NCBI GenBank assembly: GCA_025449775.1
Contig: JANWIS010000001.1
Coordinates: forward strand, 1-10,849
Direction of reading: 5' to 3'
Length of the DNA stretch: 10,849 nt
DNA from: Ignavibacteriaceae bacterium
Lineage (GTDB): Bacteria; Bacteroidota; Ignavibacteria; Ignavibacteriales; Ignavibacteriaceae
The notes beneath the pieces were generated by a model. It was not told the DNA's origin. It did no database searches and was given only the letters and a program-made list of their open reading frames with translations. Of this stretch, positions 6,779 to 10,849 are shown in pieces; within the stretch, counting starts at the first letter, position 1; every line of letters starts with the position of its first letter. The position numbers were made by a program, and so were the translations under genes.

Positions 6779-8290
6779 TTAATTCTTAGAATTTAATCCG
6801 GATAAATATTCGAACATAAGTCTTACACCGAAACCAGTCATATAATCTTTGCTATAGTTGGTCAGATCATTAGCAACAGCCGGACCTGCAATATCGATAT
6901 GTGCCCATGGAATTTTTTTATCAACAAAGTTCTCCAAAAATTTAGCAGCAGTAATAGCTCCACCCCATCTTCCACCATCGTTATTAACATCTGCAACTTT
7001 ACTTTCATTTCCTTTATGATAATCATCCCACATAGGTAGTCTCCTGAGTCGGTCATAAGTTTTCATTCCGGTTTTATAAAGTTCTTCTGCAAGTCGATCG
7101 TTCTTCGTAAATAATCCGGCAACACCTAATCCGAGTGCAACTGCACAAGCTCCGGTGAGAGTTGCAAAATCAATAATTTCATCCGGGTTTTGTTTCGATG
7201 CATAGTGAAGTGCATCTGATAGTATCATTCTGCCTTCAGCATCAGTGTGTCCAACTTCAATTGTTTTTCCCGAAGAAGTTTTAACTATATCACCAGGACG
7301 CATCGCTTCGCCATTGATCATATTTTCTGCTGCTGGAATTATTCCTAATATTTCGTTTTGAAATTTCATTTTTGAAGCTGCTAGCATTGTGCCTGCAACA
7401 ACAGCGGCACCTGACATATCACCTTTCATTTCAAGCATCCCTTGCCAGGGTTTAACACAATAACCACCTGTATCAAACGTTACACCTTTCCCTACTAACG
7501 CAATCTTCTTCAAAGATTTATTTTTTATTTTGGGTTTATATTCAATAATAATAAATCTTGGCTTGGCATCGCTTCCCTGCCCAACAGCAAGTAAGCCTCC
7601 CATATTTCTTTTCTTCATATCTTTTTCATCAACTACAGTAACCTTTAATCCTGCTTTAGTTAATGTTGTTTTAATTCTATCAGCAAGCTCAAATGGTCTT
7701 AATGAAGATGCTGGTTCATTCTGAAGATCTTTTGTAAATGTTATTCCTTCAATCAATGCTCTGTTTTTTATTATTGCATTCTGCAATAATTTTTTGTCTT
7801 GAGAATGAAGGACAACAGTTAGATTCTTTGGTTTAGCAGTATCTTTTTTATACTTGTCAAAAGCATAATTTCCGAGCGACAATCCCTCAATAAATGTTCG
7901 GTAATAATATTCTTCATCATCAAAATAAATTTTGACCTGGGAAAAATCAGGAATGAAGATGTGCAGAGTTAAAATTTCATCATTTGATATGTTGTGTATA
8001 AATCCAGCTAAATGATTTCGGAAATAATCGACCGTAAATTTATCACCGGTTTTAAATTTATGAATGCAAATATTATCAGGTCTGCTTCTTGAATTGGAAA
8101 TATTGATCTGCTTGTTCTTTTTGGAAAGTATGTTTTTCTCTTGAAGCACAGGGATTTTAATCCTGAATTTTCTCTCAACTGATTTTAAATTCTTTTTTAG
8201 ATCCTTATCGTCTAACAAATAATGAACAACCACGGATTGAGGTTTAAACGAATATGAACCAACATTTGGTTTGAAATTTAAACTGAACAT
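6779..8290 (-). CDS. pepA: Leucyl aminopeptidase, M17 family (cytosol aminopeptidase)
   Basis: A protein of 503 residues, the same length as E. coli PepA. The N-terminal regulatory/hexamerisation domain (about 1-170) is divergent, and the catalytic domain (about 180-495) is well conserved. All metal and catalytic residues are present with the E. coli spacing shifted by two: K268 and D273 in LVGKGVTFDTGG, K280 in CVKP, D291 in MKGDMSGA, and D350, E352 and R354 in HTDAEGRMILSDAL. The usual NTDAEGR motif is HTDAEGR here. M17 enzymes are cytoplasmic, two-metal aminopeptidases that remove N-terminal residues from peptides during protein turnover; some PepA proteins also bind DNA, which cannot be judged here. 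The ATG lies one base after the nrnA stop codon (TAAAATG), indicating translational coupling. The gene ends 14 bp from the converging lolD frame. No signal peptide is visible. Confidence 0.95.
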   Translation of the reverse strand: MFSLNFKPNVGSYSFKPQSVVVHYLLDDKDLKKNLKSVERKFRIKIPVLQEKNILSKKNKQINISNSRSRPDNICIHKFKTGDKFTVDYFRNHLAGFIHNISNDEILTLHIFIPDFSQVKIYFDDEEYYYRTFIEGLSLGNYAFDKYKKDTAKPKNLTVVLHSQDKKLLQNAIIKNRALIEGITFTKDLQNEPASSLRPFELADRIKTTLTKAGLKVTVVDEKDMKKRNMGGLLAVGQGSDAKPRFIIIEYKPKIKNKSLKKIALVGKGVTFDTGGYCVKPWQGMLEMKGDMSGAAVVAGTMLAASKMKFQNEILGIIPAAENMINGEAMRPGDIVKTSSGKTIEVGHTDAEGRMILSDALHYASKQNPDEIIDFATLTGACAVALGLGVAGLFTKNDRLAEELYKTGMKTYDRLRRLPMWDDYHKGNESKVADVNNDGGRWGGAITAAKFLENFVDKKIPWAHIDIAGPAVANDLTNYSKDYMTGFGVRLMFEYLSGLNSKN

Positions 8291-8291
8291 T

Positions 8292-9293
8292 TTACCCTGC
8301 CGTATATTTATTGTAATAATTTTCTGCTATGTTTAAAAATTTTGGAATTGAAGCTTTCATGTCTGTATCTCTAAATCTTGCTCCAGCTGCATTTTTATGA
8401 CCTCCACCGCCGAATTCTGCTGCAAGTTTATTTACATCAATTTCTCCCTTCGAGCGAAAGCTTACTTTAAATCCGCTTTTCAATTCTATGAAAAGTATAC
8501 CAAGTTGAACACCTTCGACTGACAATATAAAATTTACAAAATTCTCTGTATCACTTTCTAATGCATCAAACTGGCTAAAATCATCTTGTGTTAAAATCAT
8601 ATAACCTATTTTATTATTGTGTACTAACTGCATCGAACTCAAACATTTTCCAAGTAGTTTTATCTTCCCAAATTTGCTTTCATCGTAAAGTGAATTAAAA
8701 ACTTCTGTTGGATTAACTCCAAAGTCAATTAACTCAGCAACAATCCTGTGTAATTCAGCAGTAGTTCGTTCAAAACGAAATGAACCTGTATCAGTCATAA
8801 TAGCTGCATACAATGGAATTGCTATTTCTTTGTCTAATTCGATTATGATGCTCTGCTTTATAAACTCATAGATGATATGTCCGGTTGCAGAATATTCCGG
8901 ATTTATGAAGTAATGATCTGCAAAATTTTCTTCCGGATCCTGATGATGGTCAATACAAATTTTTAATTGCTTCGAATCAATAAATCTTTTCTGCATACTA
9001 ACCATTCTGTCAGCCCGGTTAAAATCCAGTGCAATAAGTACATCAGATGATTGAAATAAATTGCCATGAATTGTTTCATCAAATTTTTCTATGTAATCTC
9101 CACTATCCAGAAACTTAAGATTGTAAGGTGTCTTACTATGATTTACAATCACCGATTTCTTCCCCAATTTATTTAACATCTTGTGAAATGCTATTTCGGA
9201 TCCAATTGCATCTGCATCGGGATTAACATGAGTTGTTAACAGGAAACTGTTATTGTTGAGAATAATATCGCTGAGCTTATGAAAGTCTATCAT
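8292..9293 (-). CDS. nrnA: DHH/DHHA1 phosphoesterase, NrnA-type (oligoribonuclease / pAp phosphatase)
   Basis: A protein of 333 residues, normal for NrnA-like proteins (310-340). The DHH domain carries motif I HVNPDADAIGS (22-32), D90 in ALDFNRADR, motif III DHH (115-117) and D168 in MTDTGSFRF. The DHHA1 domain ends with the substrate-binding glycine motif FGGGGHKNAAGARF (294-307). Known members degrade 2-5-nt oligoribonucleotides from RNA decay and/or dephosphorylate 3'-phosphoadenosine 5'-phosphate from sulfate assimilation; some cleave cyclic dinucleotide products. Which activity dominates cannot be read from sequence. The ATG at 9293 places motif I at the usual distance of about 20 residues from the N-terminus, so a later start is unlikely. 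No Shine-Dalgarno is evident. A hairpin lies 15 bp upstream. It forms a pair with pepA downstream. Confidence 0.93.
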   Translation of the reverse strand: MIDFHKLSDIILNNNSFLLTTHVNPDADAIGSEIAFHKMLNKLGKKSVIVNHSKTPYNLKFLDSGDYIEKFDETIHGNLFQSSDVLIALDFNRADRMVSMQKRFIDSKQLKICIDHHQDPEENFADHYFINPEYSATGHIIYEFIKQSIIIELDKEIAIPLYAAIMTDTGSFRFERTTAELHRIVAELIDFGVNPTEVFNSLYDESKFGKIKLLGKCLSSMQLVHNNKIGYMILTQDDFSQFDALESDTENFVNFILSVEGVQLGILFIELKSGFKVSFRSKGEIDVNKLAAEFGGGGHKNAAGARFRDTDMKASIPKFLNIAENYYNKYTAG

Positions 9294-9308
9294 TTGAATT
9301 CATAAAGA

Positions 9309-9329
9309 AGGGCTTGATAAACAAGCCCT
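9309..9329 (-). terminator. Hairpin between korB and nrnA, probable weak terminator or attenuator
   Basis: AGGGCTTG (9329-9322 on the minus strand), a 5-base loop and CAAGCCCT (9316-9309) form a perfect 8-bp stem. The minus-strand sequence after it is T-rich but interrupted (TCTTTAT). It lies 43 bp past the korB stop and only 15 bp before the nrnA ATG. It would fit the end of the kor transcript. Because the T tract is poor, partial termination or an mRNA-stability element is equally possible. Confidence 0.5.
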
Positions 9330-9372
9330 GAGAAAAATTTTAAAATTAAAAATTCCAGATTGAATCGAAGCA

Positions 9373-10407
9373 TTAATTTACTTCCCAGGTATTTCCTCCT
9401 TTAAGCATTTTTTCAAGATCACCCTTACCTTTTTTCTGTGTAACCATTTCAATCTGATTTTTGATTCCGCTATCGTAAGTTTCTTTTTCTATTTGACGGA
9501 ACACTCCAAGTGGTGTAGGAAATTCCGGATTGTCATCAAGATGAGCAAGTATCATTGCATGAACCGGACTTTCAGAAAATTCATCGTGAACCCAAAGATC
9601 ATCCTTGCTGTATTTTCCATTCGTGATATCAACAACTATCGGTTTGACTCCATCCAGCTTTATTCCCTTTGAATTATCTTTTCCAAAAACCATCGGCTTA
9701 CCATGTTCCAGGTATAAAGCACTATCATCCTTTGTTTCTTTTTCAGTTAATTTAAAGAATGCACCATCATTAAAAATATTACAGTTCTGGTAAATTTCGA
9801 TGAATGCCAATCCTTTATGCTTTGCTGCTCTTCTCAATATTTCCTGCAAATGTTTTGGAGTTCTGTCAACCGTACGTGAAACAAAAGTTGCTTCTGCACC
9901 GAGTGAAAGAGATAACGGATTGAATGGATAATCAACACTTCCATAAGGAGATGTTTTAGTTACTTTTCCTTTTTCAGATGTTGGTGAATATTGTCCTTTT
10001 GTTAATCCATAAATTCTATTATTAAAAAGAAGAACTTTTATATCAACATTTCTTCTGCAAGCATGAATAAAATGATTTCCACCGATGCTGAGTAAATCTC
10101 CATCACCTGTTGCAACCCAGACAGATAATTCTGGATTAGCAATCTTTACACCCGAAGCAATGATTGGTGCTCTTCCATGAATTCCGTGAATTCCATAAGT
10201 GTCCATGTAATATGGAAACCGGCTCGAACAACCAATTCCTGAAACCCAGACTACGTTCTCTTTTGGAGTTTCAATTATTTCCGGGAAAGTTCTTTGAACC
10301 TGAGCGAGAATTGAATAATCACCGCAACCGGGACACCATCTTACATCCTGATCGCTTGTGAAATCTTTCGCTGTGTATTTTACTTTTACATCAATGCTAT
10401 CTGCCAT
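9373..10407 (-). CDS. korB: 2-oxoacid:ferredoxin oxidoreductase, beta subunit (2-oxoglutarate synthase type)
   Basis: A protein of 344 residues, the usual length for KorB-type beta subunits. The iron-sulfur ligands C25 and C28 (WCPGCGDY), C60 (GIGCSSRFPYYM) and C209 (QNCN) correspond to the four cysteines holding the [4Fe-4S] cluster in two-subunit enzymes. The thiamine-diphosphate site is GDGDLLSIGGNH (101-112) with N129-N130 in LLFNNRIYGLTKGQ. With KorA it catalyses CoA- and ferredoxin-dependent oxidative decarboxylation of a 2-oxoacid, most often 2-oxoglutarate to succinyl-CoA. The reverse reaction is used in the reductive TCA cycle. AGGAGG at 10413-10418, five bases before the ATG, is the strongest ribosome-binding site in the window. 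It lies inside the last codons of korA, and the two genes overlap by 11 bp, so translation is coupled. The exact substrate (2-oxoglutarate, pyruvate or mixed) is not proven by these motifs. Confidence 0.94.
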   Translation of the reverse strand: MADSIDVKVKYTAKDFTSDQDVRWCPGCGDYSILAQVQRTFPEIIETPKENVVWVSGIGCSSRFPYYMDTYGIHGIHGRAPIIASGVKIANPELSVWVATGDGDLLSIGGNHFIHACRRNVDIKVLLFNNRIYGLTKGQYSPTSEKGKVTKTSPYGSVDYPFNPLSLSLGAEATFVSRTVDRTPKHLQEILRRAAKHKGLAFIEIYQNCNIFNDGAFFKLTEKETKDDSALYLEHGKPMVFGKDNSKGIKLDGVKPIVVDITNGKYSKDDLWVHDEFSESPVHAMILAHLDDNPEFPTPLGVFRQIEKETYDSGIKNQIEMVTQKKGKGDLEKMLKGGNTWEVN

Positions 10408-10849
10408 TACTTCCTCCTAGGATATCGGTTATCTTTTCAAAAATGTCTGAAACTTTGAAAGGTAATCCTCTTACAAGATTAAATTGCTCAACAGGAACGA
10501 GGAATTCATTTTTTACTATTCGTGCAAGCTGACCTAAATTAATTTCTGGTATAAGAACCTTTTTGAATTTTCTTAATACATCATTTGTATTCTTTGGAAG
10601 CGGATTGAGATATTGAAAATGAGCAAGTGAAACATTAAATCCAGCAGATCTTGCCTGCTTTACTGCTTCCATTAAAGTTCCATATGTTCCTCCCCATCCT
10701 AAAACGAGCAAATCACCTTCCGGGTTGCCTTCAACTTTTAAATCAGGAATATCGTTTTGAATATTTTTTATTTTCTGTGAACGGATTCTTACCATCTTGT
10801 CATGATTTTCCGGATCGTAACTTACGTTTCCGGTAATATGTGCTTTCTC
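10397..10849 (-). CDS. korA: 2-oxoacid:ferredoxin oxidoreductase, alpha subunit (C-terminal 150 residues; 5' end outside window)
   Basis: The frame is open from the right edge to the TAG at 10397-10399, giving 150 residues. An internal Met at 10795 is not the start: the in-frame sequence before it (HITGNVSYDPENHDK) continues the family pattern, followed by MVRIRSQKIKNIQNDIPD. The visible part contains the linker with the N-H-x-K-M-V-x-x-R motif and the C-terminal transketolase-like domain (GDLLVLGWGGTYGTLMEAV, AHFQYLNPLP, ILIPE-like VLIPEINLGQLARIV). KorA alpha subunits are about 570-620 residues, so roughly three quarters lies beyond the edge. The subunit completes the thiamine-diphosphate site and CoA binding together with KorB, encoded immediately downstream with an 11-bp overlap. 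Confidence 0.92.
   Translation of the reverse strand, partial: EKAHITGNVSYDPENHDKMVRIRSQKIKNIQNDIPDLKVEGNPEGDLLVLGWGGTYGTLMEAVKQARSAGFNVSLAHFQYLNPLPKNTNDVLRKFKKVLIPEINLGQLARIVKNEFLVPVEQFNLVRGLPFKVSDIFEKITDILGGSNGR

Noticed and set aside
9336..9347. Palindrome AATTTTAAAATT between korB and nrnA as an operator
   Set aside because: It is pure A/T low-complexity sequence with no second copy or consensus to support a regulator.
10397..10795. A complete 132-residue gene starting at the ATG at 10795
   Set aside because: The frame stays open to the window edge and the sequence before that Met matches KorA, so this is the C-terminal part of a larger gene.

Overview
The window looks like AT-rich chromosomal DNA (roughly one third GC by eye) from a Gram-negative bacterium of the Bacteroidota/Ignavibacteriota (Chlorobi-related) lineage. 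The reasons are a TonB-dependent receptor with an N-terminal carboxypeptidase-regulatory-like domain, a Lol-type lipoprotein export operon, a KorAB-type 2-oxoacid:ferredoxin oxidoreductase, tRNA genes without encoded CCA, few Shine-Dalgarno sites, and a promoter close to the Bacteroidota TTTG-N19-TAnnTTTG pattern. Ignavibacteria fits best, but this placement is inference.

Layout, left to right. (1) 1-2710, minus strand: a large TonB-dependent receptor whose C-terminus lies beyond the left edge. Its upstream region holds a well-matched promoter and, just above it, five TTAACA-like hexamers at exact 11-bp intervals that resemble a Pho box. (2) 2912-3374, minus strand: four tRNA genes transcribed in the order Pro(TGG), Arg(TCT), His(GTG), Glu(TTC), closed by a clear intrinsic terminator. 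(3) 3602-6764, plus strand: two LolC/LolE-type permeases and a LolD-type ATPase, the inner-membrane machine that extracts lipoproteins for delivery to the outer membrane. The ATPase frame is broken by one in-frame TAA at codon 140, and the rest of the protein continues in the same frame. (4) 6779-10849, minus strand: leucyl aminopeptidase PepA and a DHH/DHHA1 phosphoesterase of the NrnA type as a tight pair. Upstream of them lie korB and the C-terminal part of korA, which overlap by 11 bp. A hairpin sits between korB and nrnA.

The lol operon and the pepA end converge with only 14 bp between them. Most of the window is housekeeping. I see no insertion sequence, integrase, CRISPR array, toxin-antitoxin pair or defence system, and no convincing new multi-gene system. 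The two observations most worth following are the phased 11-bp repeat array in front of the TonB receptor and the nonsense codon in lolD.
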